Position numbers and translations under genes: made by a program. The notes beneath the pieces are model-generated. The model saw only the letters and a program-made list of their open reading frames with translations. It did not search any database and was not told the DNA's origin. Shown here in pieces: positions 26,943 through 35,549 of a DNA stretch of 64,000 nucleotides. How positions within the stretch are numbered: the stretch's first letter is position 1; the number at the start of each line of letters is the position of its first letter. This DNA is from Schleiferiaceae bacterium (GTDB taxonomy: Bacteria; Bacteroidota; Bacteroidia; Flavobacteriales; Schleiferiaceae). The stretch covers positions 124,001 through 188,000 of the forward strand of contig JAGYKI010000002.1 in NCBI GenBank assembly GCA_018401735.1, given 5' to 3'.

Positions 26943-28088
26943 TTAATCATCAAAACTTATCACCACCTTTTCGCTACGGGGGTGACTTTGGCAAGTAAGC
27001 ACATAGCCGTCTGCCACCTCATCGTCCTCAAGGGCGTAGTTCATATCCATTTCTACTTCGCCTTCTAAAACTTTAGCGCGGCAAGTACAACAAACGGCTC
27101 CTTTGCAAGCGTAGGGCACATCTGCGCCAGCGTCTAAGGCCGCATCTAAAACAGAATCGCCATCGGCGCTGAGATCGAAATGGGTTTCGTCACCATCTAA
27201 AATTACGGTAAGCTTACTATCTACTTTAGAACCTGTAGATTTCTTTTCGACCTTAGTTTTACCTGCTAAAGCATCGGTGGGTGATGTAAATAGTTCAAAG
27301 TGTATGGTTGATTTCTCCGCACCTAAATCCTGCAACTTGCTACTTACGTCGTTAATCATCGCTTCGGGCCCGCAAAGGAAATAGCCACTCACTTCTTTAA
27401 TATCAAAGAAGCGCTGGGAGAAATCACTACACTTAAGGGCGTCAATTCGTCCTTTTAAAAGATCCGAACCTTGGTCTTCGCGGCTTAAAACGTGGTGCAC
27501 TTCGAGGCGGTTCATATAAGTGTTTTTAAGGGCTTCGATCTGCTCCTTAAAAATTACCGATTTGGAAGTTTTATTCCCGTAAAACAAGGTAAAAGAACTA
27601 TTGGGCTCTTCTTCTAAAACGGATTTTAGAATGCTGTAAATGGGCGTGATACCAGATCCTGCTGCAAAGGCAACATAATTATGTTTTTGAGCGCCATCAA
27701 TTTTTGCGGTGAATTTTCCGTCCGGACTCATTACTTGCATTTCGCAGCCCACAATTAAATCAGAATTAGCCCAAGTAGAGAATTTTCCACCTTCTACTTG
27801 TTTAATGGCCACTCTTAATTCTCCGTCGAAAGGACTAGAACAAAGTGAGTAGGAGCGACGAACCTTTTCGCCAGCAATTTCAGTTTCTAAAGTGAGGTAT
27901 TGGCCCGGACTAAAACGGTAATCTTCGCTCAGTTCCGCGGGCACATCAAAAGCAACCGACACGCAATCGGCCGTTTCTCTGCGAATATCACTTACCTTAA
28001 GCGAGTGAAATTTAGGTCGGCCAGCTTTCTTTTCATTAGCGAAAAGGTCTTTAGCGCTGTTTTTCGATTTTTTGAAAAAATTTAACAT
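26943..28088 (-). CDS. paaE: 1,2-phenylacetyl-CoA epoxidase reductase subunit PaaE
   Basis: The 381-residue protein has a ferredoxin-reductase module (about 25-265) with the FAD motif RRSYSLCSSP and the NAD(P)-binding AAGSGITPIYSILKSVL, and a C-terminal plant-type 2Fe-2S domain (about 285-378) with Cys328, Cys333 and Cys336 (C-x4-C-x2-C in YACKGAVCCTC) plus the distal Cys in LTCQS. It passes electrons from NADPH to the PaaA di-iron centre. It is transcribed away from paaABCD rather than as the last gene of that operon, which is unusual compared with the classic paaABCDE order. A promoter for it is visible in the shared 114-bp gap. Confidence 0.93.
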   Translation of the reverse strand: MLNFFKKSKNSAKDLFANEKKAGRPKFHSLKVSDIRRETADCVSVAFDVPAELSEDYRFSPGQYLTLETEIAGEKVRRSYSLCSSPFDGELRVAIKQVEGGKFSTWANSDLIVGCEMQVMSPDGKFTAKIDGAQKHNYVAFAAGSGITPIYSILKSVLEEEPNSSFTLFYGNKTSKSVIFKEQIEALKNTYMNRLEVHHVLSREDQGSDLLKGRIDALKCSDFSQRFFDIKEVSGYFLCGPEAMINDVSSKLQDLGAEKSTIHFELFTSPTDALAGKTKVEKKSTGSKVDSKLTVILDGDETHFDLSADGDSVLDAALDAGADVPYACKGAVCCTCRAKVLEGEVEMDMNYALEDDEVADGYVLTCQSHPRSEKVVISFDD

Positions 28089-28105
28089 AATTCTATATAA
28101 GGCTA

Positions 28106-28113
28106 CAAATGTA
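28106..28113 (-). promoter_or_regulatory. paaE promoter -7 box (TACATTTG on the minus strand)
   Basis: TACATTTG fits TAnnTTTG and lies 17 bp before the paaE start. A TTG lies 20 bp further upstream on the same strand, an acceptable -33 spacing. Confidence 0.5.
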
Positions 28114-28169
28114 AGTTCTCAATCTTTTAGGAACAATTTGCAAAGGCTTTAAGTTTATCATTTAGATTA

Positions 28170-28177
28170 TATCTTTG
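28170..28177 (+). promoter_or_regulatory. paaABCD promoter -7 box (TATCTTTG)
   Basis: Exact TAnnTTTG match, 25 bp before the paaA ATG. The -33 region has only a TTTA-type sequence (about 28149). Together with the paaE box it makes this gap a divergent promoter. Confidence 0.5.
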
Positions 28178-28202
28178 TAAGCACCTCTTAAAGAAATACA
28201 CT

Positions 28203-29159
28203 ATGACGAAAGAAATGAATTTGGAAGATCGCTTCCAGAACTATGTAGACGGAGAAAATAAAGTTGAGCCTAAGGATTGGATGCCCGAAAAGTATCGCAA
28301 AACGCTCATACGTCAAATATCTCAACATGCTCACTCTGAGGTGGTAGGGATGTTGCCAGAAGCGAATTGGATCACTCGTGCTCCTTCTCTACGACGTAAA
28401 ATCGCCCTGCTAGCTAAGGTGCAAGATGAGGCTGGTCATGGTCTTTATCTTTACAGTGCCGCCGAAACTTTAGGTGCTGATCGCCAAGATTTAGTAGCCG
28501 ATCTTTTAAGTGGCAAAGCAAAATATAGCTCGATTTTTAACTATCCCACTCCCACTTGGGCCGATATGGGTGCCATTGGTTGGTTGGTAGACGGCGCGGC
28601 CATCGCTAATCAAGTGATGCTATGTCGTACTTCTTATGGCCCTTATGCTCGCGCTATGGTGCGCATTTGTAAGGAAGAAAGTTTCCATCAACGCCAGGGT
28701 TATGAAATTACAATGACCTTAGCCAAAGGGACTCCCGCTCAGAAAAAGCTTGCGCAAGATGCCTTAAACCGCTGGTGGTGGCCTTCGATAATGATGTTTG
28801 GTCCAAGCGATGATAATTCGCCTAATTCTGCGCAAAGCATGCAGTGGAAGATTAAGCGCAAGAGTAACGATGAGTTACGTCAGGAGTTTATCGATAAAAC
28901 CGTTCCTCAAGCGGAATACCTAGGTTTAACCATTCCCGATCCTGATCTAAAATGGAACGAGGAAACCGGTCATTATAACTACGGCGAAATCGATTGGGAG
29001 GAATTCTACAATGTGATTAAAGGAAATGGTAAGTGCAATAAGCAGCGCTTAGAGGCTCGTAATAAGGCTCATGATGAAGGAGCTTGGGTACGCGAAGCAG
29101 CAAACGCTTACGCAGAAAAGCAGGCCGCTCGTAAGAAGAATGAAACGCACGCTGCTTAA
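28203..29159 (+). CDS. paaA: 1,2-phenylacetyl-CoA epoxidase catalytic subunit PaaA
   Basis: The 318-residue protein matches PaaA in length and in its di-iron helices: the Glu/His ligand pair in [20 protein letters not shown] (about 78-97) and in [13 protein letters not shown] (about 156-168). It inserts one oxygen atom into the ring of phenylacetyl-CoA to give the 1,2-epoxide, in complex with PaaC and with electrons from PaaE. It is the first gene of paaABCD, 47 bp upstream of paaB. All expected ligand residues appear present. Confidence 0.96.
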   Translation: MTKEMNLEDRFQNYVDGENKVEPKDWMPEKYRKTLIRQISQHAHSEVVGMLPEANWITRAPSLRRKIALLAKVQDEAGHGLYLYSAAETLGADRQDLVADLLSGKAKYSSIFNYPTPTWADMGAIGWLVDGAAIANQVMLCRTSYGPYARAMVRICKEESFHQRQGYEITMTLAKGTPAQKKLAQDALNRWWWPSIMMFGPSDDNSPNSAQSMQWKIKRKSNDELRQEFIDKTVPQAEYLGLTIPDPDLKWNEETGHYNYGEIDWEEFYNVIKGNGKCNKQRLEARNKAHDEGAWVREAANAYAEKQAARKKNETHAA

Positions 29160-29206
29160 AACGTGCTCGCCAAATTAACCTAGAACTAAATAAAGAAAAC
29201 AATAGC

Positions 29207-29497
29207 ATGTCAACTAAGGATAACTGGAAAATTTGGGAGGTATTTATTCGCTCTCGAAACGGTTTAAGCCACAAACACGTGGGTAGCTTGCACGCTCCTG
29301 ATGCCGAAATGGCCATTAAAAATGCGCGTGATGTTTATACGCGTCGCAGTGAAGGAATCAGTATTTGGGTAATCCCTTCTGACGCGGTTACCGCTTCCAG
29401 TCCCGACGAAAGCGAGCCTTTGTTTACGCCCGCTGATGATAAGGTGTACCGTCATCCTACGTTTTATGAAATTCCTGATGAAATCGGCCATATGTAG
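29207..29497 (+). CDS. paaB: 1,2-phenylacetyl-CoA epoxidase subunit PaaB
   Basis: This 96-residue protein shows the PaaB pattern WEVFIRSRNGLSHKHVGSLHAPDAEMAIKNARDVYTRR and ends with HPTFYEIPDEIGHM, as PaaB proteins do. PaaB bridges PaaAC heterodimers in the epoxidase complex and has no catalytic residues. It lies between paaA and paaC in the same order as in characterised clusters. Confidence 0.95.
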   Translation: MSTKDNWKIWEVFIRSRNGLSHKHVGSLHAPDAEMAIKNARDVYTRRSEGISIWVIPSDAVTASSPDESEPLFTPADDKVYRHPTFYEIPDEIGHM

Positions 29498-29538
29498 GCT
29501 TTAAATTTCGGAATTGCTTAATTGTTGAAATCAGAATT

Positions 29539-30291
29539 GTGAACAAAGAATTACTAGAATATACTTTAAGATTAGGCGACAATGCCCTCATTTTAGGTCA
29601 GCGTTTGGCCGAATGGTGTGGACACGGACCCATCTTGGAGCAAGATATCGCCCTTTCTAATATTGCACTAGACCATTTAGGTCAGGCACGTATGTTACTC
29701 AACTATGCCGCCGAGCAGCAGGGGGAAGGTTTTACCGAAGACAAAGTCGCTTTTTTCCGCGATGTTTTCGAATATCACAACCTCTTAATTTTAGAATTAG
29801 AAAATGGTGATTGGGGAAAAACTATTTGTCGCCAGTTTTTATTCGATACCTTTAACTATTTCCTTTACACGGATTTATTACAGAGTAAAGATGAAACTAT
29901 CCGCTCTGTGGCGCAAAAGGCGATAAAAGAGATTAGCTACCATGCCCAGTGGAGTGCCGAGTGGTTAATTCGTTTAGGCGATGGTACCGAGGAAAGTCAT
30001 ACACGGGTGCAAAGTTCGCTTAACGATTTATGGGAGTGGACCGGAGAAATGTTAACTCCAGATGCGGTAGATGATGCTATGTTAGAAGCGGGTATTGGTG
30101 CAGACCTCAACTCCATTAAAGAGCGCTGGCATCAAAAAGTAGATCAGATTTTAGAATTAGCCAAACTGGAAAAACCTAGCGGCGAGTGGATGCAAAGTGG
30201 CGGTAAGCAAGGTGATCATACCGAATACTTAGGTTTTGTTTTAGCGGAAATGCAACATATTCCCCGTATGCATCCCGAGGCGAAGTGGTAA
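29539..30291 (+). CDS. paaC: 1,2-phenylacetyl-CoA epoxidase structural subunit PaaC
   Basis: The 250-residue protein is the non-catalytic ferritin-like partner of PaaA, with LRLGDNALILGQRLAEWCGHGPILEQDIALSNIALDHLGQA near the N-terminus and GKQGDHTEYLGFVLAEMQ near the end. The start is the GTG at 29539, which gives the standard N-terminal length; no better ATG exists upstream. It is 41 bp after paaB and 16 bp before paaD. Confidence 0.95.
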   Translation: MNKELLEYTLRLGDNALILGQRLAEWCGHGPILEQDIALSNIALDHLGQARMLLNYAAEQQGEGFTEDKVAFFRDVFEYHNLLILELENGDWGKTICRQFLFDTFNYFLYTDLLQSKDETIRSVAQKAIKEISYHAQWSAEWLIRLGDGTEESHTRVQSSLNDLWEWTGEMLTPDAVDDAMLEAGIGADLNSIKERWHQKVDQILELAKLEKPSGEWMQSGGKQGDHTEYLGFVLAEMQHIPRMHPEAKW

Positions 30292-30307
30292 AATAAAAAT
30301 TGCGATC

Positions 30308-30793
30308 GTGCAGCAGGAAGAGCAAATTTGGCAGTGGTTAGAGGAGGTCTCAGATCCTGAAATCCCCGTATTAACGGTGGTAGATTTAGGTGTAATTCGC
30401 GCAGTGGAATATCTCGATGAACACTGGCGTATTAGTATAACGCCTACCTATTCGGGCTGCCCGGCCATGAATGAAATTGAAGCCAATATTTTAGAGAAGC
30501 TAAAGCAAGAAGGCATTGATGATGCCCAAGTGAAAATGGTGCTATCTCCGGCCTGGACCACCGATTGGATGACCGAAAAGGGGAAGCAAAAACTGCAAGA
30601 CTATGGCATTGCCCCACCCGAAGGCAGCTCAGCCGATAAGTCGGTTCTTTTCGGAGAAGCCAAAAAAGTTACTTGTCCGCATTGTAAGTCACGCGACACA
30701 GAATTAATTAGTCAATTCGGTTCCACGGCCTGCAAGTCTCTTTACAAGTGCCACGACTGCAAAGAGCCCTTTGATTACTTCAAGTGTTTGTAG
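30308..30793 (+). CDS. paaD: Phenylacetyl-CoA epoxidase assembly protein PaaD
   Basis: The 161-residue protein has a DUF59/MIP18-like domain (VSDPEIPVLTVVDLGVIRAV, about 15-34; YSGCPAMNEIEANIL) and the PaaD-specific C-terminal zinc ribbon (CPHCKSRDTELISQFGSTAC and a final CHDCKEPF). It is thought to mature the iron centre of the epoxidase. The start is a GTG. It is the last gene of this operon segment; paaE is encoded divergently. The sequence after it contains no clear terminator. Confidence 0.93.
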   Translation: MQQEEQIWQWLEEVSDPEIPVLTVVDLGVIRAVEYLDEHWRISITPTYSGCPAMNEIEANILEKLKQEGIDDAQVKMVLSPAWTTDWMTEKGKQKLQDYGIAPPEGSSADKSVLFGEAKKVTCPHCKSRDTELISQFGSTACKSLYKCHDCKEPFDYFKCL

Positions 30794-31032
30794 TTTAGTA
30801 TATAGTACGCTGCAATATGAGTAGTGAGTATTGAGATTTAATACTGCATGCTTGGATAGTTTCGTTTTTGAATGGAAGCAGATCTTTCAGTTTTGTGACG
30901 GGTCCTAAAAAATCAATAGCTGGTCTGAACAAGGTATAAACCCCTCTTTTCTAAGCACAAGAAAAATCAATCCACTTTTACACTAGCACATATTACTCTT
31001 AATGTTTACTTTGAAGGGCTTAAAATAAGATT

Positions 31033-33642
31033 ATGTCCTTCCTCAAAATTCTTTTCACCTTCACTTGCTTTTTTTTATTTAATACTGCGGCCTTTGCTCA
31101 AATCAATCCAAGTTTAGAAAAGGCCATAGGAGAGAACCCGGAAGCGATTCAGCCCGTTTTTATAGAGTTTTACAGTCCTTTAAATATCGACTCCCTCGCT
31201 TTAACTTTCGAGGCTCGACGATTAAGTTCGCCTCAAAGAACCAAAATCTTAAACCGACTTTTAGTGCGCCAGGCGGCTAAAAGTCAGAAACAAGCCCAAG
31301 AACTTCTTACTAAAGCAGGTATTCTTGCTGGCCAATACCGCAGTTTTTACGTACTCAATGCTTGGGTTGGTCATTTGCCTGGTCAAATAATTTTAGACCT
31401 AGCCCAATTGCCCGCGGTACAGCAAATAACTTGGTCTAAAGGCGAGCTTGCGCTAGATGCCCCAGCAGATATAAACAGCAATTTTAAAAGCAGCAAAGCG
31501 ACGGCGGCGGGCGTAGAACCTGGTCTTATCGCCATTAATGCCCCAGCCATGTGGGCGCGTGGTTATACAGGTCGGGGACGTAAAGTCTATATTTTCGATT
31601 CAGGGATTTGGGACGAGCATCCGAGTTTTAAAGATCGTTATATGGGTTTTCGGTCTCCTGCTAATGCTGCTTGGTTTGGTTTGTTTTCACCAACACCTTC
31701 GGGAGCTTTAAGCAGTCATGGTACCCATGTTTTAGGTACTACCGCGGGTTTGGATACCGCTACGGCAGATACCATAGGCGTGGCTTTCGGTTCGTATTGG
31801 CTGGCGAACGATTTAATTAACGCCACTACTGCAGCGGCTTTGCCCCCACAAGCTTTCTTAATCGCTGGCTTTGAATGGGCGCTCAATCCCGATGGAGATA
31901 CCAATACCATTCACGATATACCCGATGTAATTAACAATAGCTGGCGCTGGCGCGATATTATTGATACCGCCCAGTGTGGGGGCTTTGTGCCCCGTTTAAT
32001 GAACACTATTGAAGCGGCCGGGATAGCCAATGTATTTTCGGGGGGAAATACAGGCCCGAATAATGTGGGCCTTAATGCCCCGCAACGCATCAATACTAAT
32101 CTGGTGAATACTTTTTGTGTAGGTAGTATCGATGGCAATCAAAGTTTCCCTTATCCAATTAGTGGTTTTTCTACGCGTGGACCCAGTCAGTGCCCGGGGA
32201 ATGGGCCTTTAAGTATTCACCCCGAAGTGGTGGCTCCTGGGCAAAACGTTCGCTCCGCTTGGGGAGCCGATGGTTATAATGTTATTTCGGGAACCAGCAT
32301 GGCTTCTCCGCATGTTTCGGGGGCGATTTTACTTTTAAAAGAAGCCTTTCCCCAGCTTAGTGGTAAAGAATTAATGGAGGCTCTTTATTTTTCGGCTATA
32401 GATATGGGTCCAGCGGGGGAAGACAATACTTTTGGTCGTGGGCTAATAGATGTTGATGCCGCATTTACCCTTTTAAGTCAAACTTACACTCCGGTAGATC
32501 CGCAACAAATTGATTACGATTTAGAGTTGAGCTCTGTGCTAGCGCCAGCCGGTGAGCCTTTTTCTTGCGATACCAGTTTTAGCCCTCAACTTAATTTCAC
32601 CAACAGAGGCCTGCAAGCTATAAACATTATCAATATTAGTGTTTTACGCGATGGCGCCCTGGTGCACAGTCAGCAGATTAATACCAGTAAGCTACAAGCT
32701 ATGGGCGATACCGCTTTGATCTATTTATCCACTTCGCTGAGTATTCCCCAAGGCTATCATGTGTGGCAGTTTCGTGCTAACACTAGCTTTACCGAGTACG
32801 ATAGTATTAACAACAACTATTTTATCCGCTTGGAGCGAATTAAAGAAGCCAGCCTGGCCTTTATGGAAGATTTTGAAGATAGCTTGAGCGTTTGGAATAC
32901 GTACAATCCCGATGGCGGTTTGGGCTGGGATACCGCTAGCGTTAAGGGCTGGCCGGGAAACAGCAGTGCTAGAGCCATCTACTTTAGTGATTACCTACCG
33001 CGCGAAAGTCAGTACGATGATTTATACAGTGCTCGCTTAAGCTTAAATGCAAATACCAAGGCCACGCTAGCCTTCGATCGTGCCTATGAAGCTAGGGGAA
33101 GTATTAGCTCCTTGCAGGACAGTTTACACGTATTAGTATCTACAAATTGTGGCCAAAGCTATAGCCAAGTTTACCAAAAGGCAGGCATTAGTTTAGCAAC
33201 GGTTAGTACTAATGGCGGGAACTTCAGTCCAAACAGTCGAGCAGACTGGCTGCGTGATACGGTCGATTTAAGTGCCTATGTTGGGCAAGAAATAATAGTG
33301 CTTTTTAGAGGCGTTAACCGCAACGGTAATAATTTATACCTCGATAATATTAGCGTTTATCAAGGGCTTTGGGATCCCTTAGGGCAGATAGAAAATCGTC
33401 CGGAATCATACTTAAAAGTGTATCCAAATCCTGCGCAGAATTATCTCAATATAGAAACGAGTCGCAGCCTTAGCCAGCCTTTGTCGCTCAGTATTTTCGA
33501 TTGTAGGGGGCAAAAAGTATGGCAGGGTGAGCTGAAGGGGCAAAGCTTAAAATTGTCTTTAGCCCATTGGCCCGCTGGTGTTTATAGTCTAATTGCGAAT
33601 GAAGCGGACTGGGGGAGTATAAAATTTGTGAAGAAGCCTTGA
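31033..33642 (+). CDS. Secreted S8 subtilase with T9SS sorting domain
   Basis: The 869-residue protein has a signal peptide (MSFLKILFTFTCFFLFNTAAFAQ), an inhibitor-like propeptide (about 25-130) and a subtilase domain with Asp189 (IFDSGIWDEH), His229 (SSHGTHVLG) and Ser422 (GTSMASPHVSGA), so the catalytic triad is complete. Residues 490-600 form an Ig-like spacer, 615-780 a MAM/lectin-like module (FMEDFEDSLSVWN ... LYLDNISVYQ) and about 790-869 a T9SS type A sorting domain (LKVYPNPAQNYLNIE). It should be exported to the surface or medium as a protease. It begins the block that separates paaABCD from paaGH. Confidence 0.93.
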   Translation: MSFLKILFTFTCFFLFNTAAFAQINPSLEKAIGENPEAIQPVFIEFYSPLNIDSLALTFEARRLSSPQRTKILNRLLVRQAAKSQKQAQELLTKAGILAGQYRSFYVLNAWVGHLPGQIILDLAQLPAVQQITWSKGELALDAPADINSNFKSSKATAAGVEPGLIAINAPAMWARGYTGRGRKVYIFDSGIWDEHPSFKDRYMGFRSPANAAWFGLFSPTPSGALSSHGTHVLGTTAGLDTATADTIGVAFGSYWLANDLINATTAAALPPQAFLIAGFEWALNPDGDTNTIHDIPDVINNSWRWRDIIDTAQCGGFVPRLMNTIEAAGIANVFSGGNTGPNNVGLNAPQRINTNLVNTFCVGSIDGNQSFPYPISGFSTRGPSQCPGNGPLSIHPEVVAPGQNVRSAWGADGYNVISGTSMASPHVSGAILLLKEAFPQLSGKELMEALYFSAIDMGPAGEDNTFGRGLIDVDAAFTLLSQTYTPVDPQQIDYDLELSSVLAPAGEPFSCDTSFSPQLNFTNRGLQAINIINISVLRDGALVHSQQINTSKLQAMGDTALIYLSTSLSIPQGYHVWQFRANTSFTEYDSINNNYFIRLERIKEASLAFMEDFEDSLSVWNTYNPDGGLGWDTASVKGWPGNSSARAIYFSDYLPRESQYDDLYSARLSLNANTKATLAFDRAYEARGSISSLQDSLHVLVSTNCGQSYSQVYQKAGISLATVSTNGGNFSPNSRADWLRDTVDLSAYVGQEIIVLFRGVNRNGNNLYLDNISVYQGLWDPLGQIENRPESYLKVYPNPAQNYLNIETSRSLSQPLSLSIFDCRGQKVWQGELKGQSLKLSLAHWPAGVYSLIANEADWGSIKFVKKP

Positions 33643-33747
33643 AGGAGATAGGAGACCGCTAGGCTATTATATGTGAGTAGTGATAACAAAAAGTCCTTAA
33701 TTTCATAGAAAGCCCTAGCTTTGATACTATCAAATGATACTATAGCT

Positions 33748-34710
33748 ATGCGACCTCCCTATGAAATTAACAGCAAGATTTTAGGATTACTAACTAGTAT
33801 TTCCGAAAAAATTGGAGAAGTAAATGCCTCATTCTTAATAAAATCATCCCCCAGCCTTCGGAAGCAGAATCAGATTAAAACGATACACTCTTCTTTGCAA
33901 ATTGAAGGCAATACTTTAACTGAGCAGCAAATAACTGCAATACTGGAGAACAAAAGAGTTATAGGGCCAACCAAAGACATTAAGGAAGTGCAAAATGCCC
34001 TAAAGGTTTATGAGAATATGAGGGCCTATAAATTTGATTCCATAAATTTCTTTTTAGAGGCGCACCAGACACTGATGGAAGGCTTAATCGATCATCCTGG
34101 TGCCTATCGCAAGGAAGGGGTTGGCATTTTAAAAGGTTCCAAAGTTGAACACTTCGCTCCTCCTGCGAATAATGTAGAGTACCTGATGAAAGACTTATTC
34201 GCTTACCTCGAAAATGAGGAGGAAATTATTTTAATTAAAAGTTGCGTTTTTCATTATGAAATAGAATTTATTCATCCCTTCACAGACGGAAACGGAAGAA
34301 TGGGACGACTGTGGCAAACAGTAATTTTAATGTCTCAATATCCTGTTTTTCAATACTTGCCTTTTGAAACATTAATATCAAAATCGCAGGAAGACTATTA
34401 CAAAGTGTTATCTATTTGTGACAAAACAGGAAATTCGACCTTGTTCATTGAATATATGCTTTCGGTTGTAAATGATACTCTGGCGGAGTTAATAGGAAAT
34501 TCCGTTTCTGTGAATATGTCGCAGGAAGACCGATTATTTCATTTTTGCTCCCTTAACAAGGTTTCATTTACTAGAAAGGACTACATGCAGGTTTTTAGGC
34601 ATTTAAGTAGCGCTTCAGCTAGTCGAGACCTGAAAATGGGAATTGAAAAGAATTTATTTTCTAAATCTGGAGATAAAAGACTAACCATTTATCAGCTAAA
34701 AAAGAAGTAG
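33748..34710 (+). CDS. Fic family protein, class II (self-inhibited AMP transferase)
   Basis: The ATG at 33748 is preferred to the TTG at 33721. The 320-residue protein has the complete Fic motif HPFTDGNGRMGR (about 176-187), whose His is catalytic and which binds ATP phosphates. A Fic_N-like helix near the N-terminus carries the inhibitory motif SLQIEGN (Ser49 to Gly54, pattern S-x3-E-G), so this is a class II Fic protein that should be auto-inhibited by Glu53. A winged-helix-like end (residues 255-320) follows. Fic enzymes transfer AMP to Tyr/Ser/Thr of target proteins; the target is unknown. No antitoxin gene is seen beside it, as expected for this class. Confidence 0.92.
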   Translation: MRPPYEINSKILGLLTSISEKIGEVNASFLIKSSPSLRKQNQIKTIHSSLQIEGNTLTEQQITAILENKRVIGPTKDIKEVQNALKVYENMRAYKFDSINFFLEAHQTLMEGLIDHPGAYRKEGVGILKGSKVEHFAPPANNVEYLMKDLFAYLENEEEIILIKSCVFHYEIEFIHPFTDGNGRMGRLWQTVILMSQYPVFQYLPFETLISKSQEDYYKVLSICDKTGNSTLFIEYMLSVVNDTLAELIGNSVSVNMSQEDRLFHFCSLNKVSFTRKDYMQVFRHLSSASASRDLKMGIEKNLFSKSGDKRLTIYQLKKK

Positions 34711-34940
34711 ATACGGTGCACAACCATGGCACTAGCAAATAAAATTTTTGCCGCTTCAACCAGAGTTCCTGATATGGGAAAACCTCTCTGGCGAACACCT
34801 TATTGTTCATCTGATTAACAAGATCATAAAAGACTAATTACCAGACCTTTTTTGGGGGGCTTGTCGGCGAAATCATTGGGAATTAAAAGCGCCACAGGTG
34901 TTCTATTGGCAAAATTGGAATGGACTAGGGCAAAGCTCTG

Positions 34941-35033
34941 ATTTGCTGTATTCACCCGTAGCTGCAAGATCCAGACTAGTCTTTTCCTTTTCTTGAAAAT
35001 CTGAGACTAGAATTTTACCCTGAATTCAGGTTT
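34941..35033 (+). repeat. Fragment C of the ~260-bp inverted-repeat element (right end)
   Basis: It shares AGCTGCAAGATCCAGACTAG, TCTTTTCCTTTTCTTGAAAA and a right terminal repeat ending CCTGAATTCAGG with copies A, B and D. No left end was found. Confidence 0.65.
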
Positions 35034-35549
35034 AAATGTACGCCGAGTCCTTCATTTATAATTCTTTATACAGTAGAGAAGCAGCAAAAATCTTTGTAAA
35101 CGACCTAGGTACCTTTGAGCTGCGGTTAAGGACTAATTGATCGAAAAAATGCAACAAGAGAGTTTCTTGCCAAATCAAAACGTCTTTTTTAGTAGGTTAA
35201 ACGAAAATTCAAATTTCCTATTGATAATTCAGGTACCTTTGACTAATTCTTAAAATAAAAGAAAGACCTAATTAATCATATTCCATGTTAAAATAACGTG
35301 GACATCTTGAAATAAAATGATTAAATAAATGTGTAATTTGGTTAGAAATGAAACCAAATTCATATACAAATTTTGAATTTGATACATGTCTAAGCACTAG
35401 GTGTTTATCAAGTAACAAATCCAGAAAGAACCCAATAACCCTATTAACATTAGTCAACAAAAATTGATATTATGATTTTTGCCCAAATGGCCAAATTTTA
35501 ACATGTAACGTCTGTTGCTATACTAGCACTCGTTAATAAATATCATATT
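35034..35549. other. AT-rich intergenic region upstream of the LruC-type gene
   Basis: No credible gene is present; a 62-codon open frame on the minus strand (35272-35460) looks like chance. The 11-mer GGTACCTTTGA occurs twice (35108 and 35232). Together with 34711-34940 this is about 0.8 kb without a gene, apart from element fragment C. Confidence 0.4.

Noticed and set aside
35272..35460. 62-codon frame on the minus strand
   Set aside because: AT-rich region, no domain, no neighbour context.
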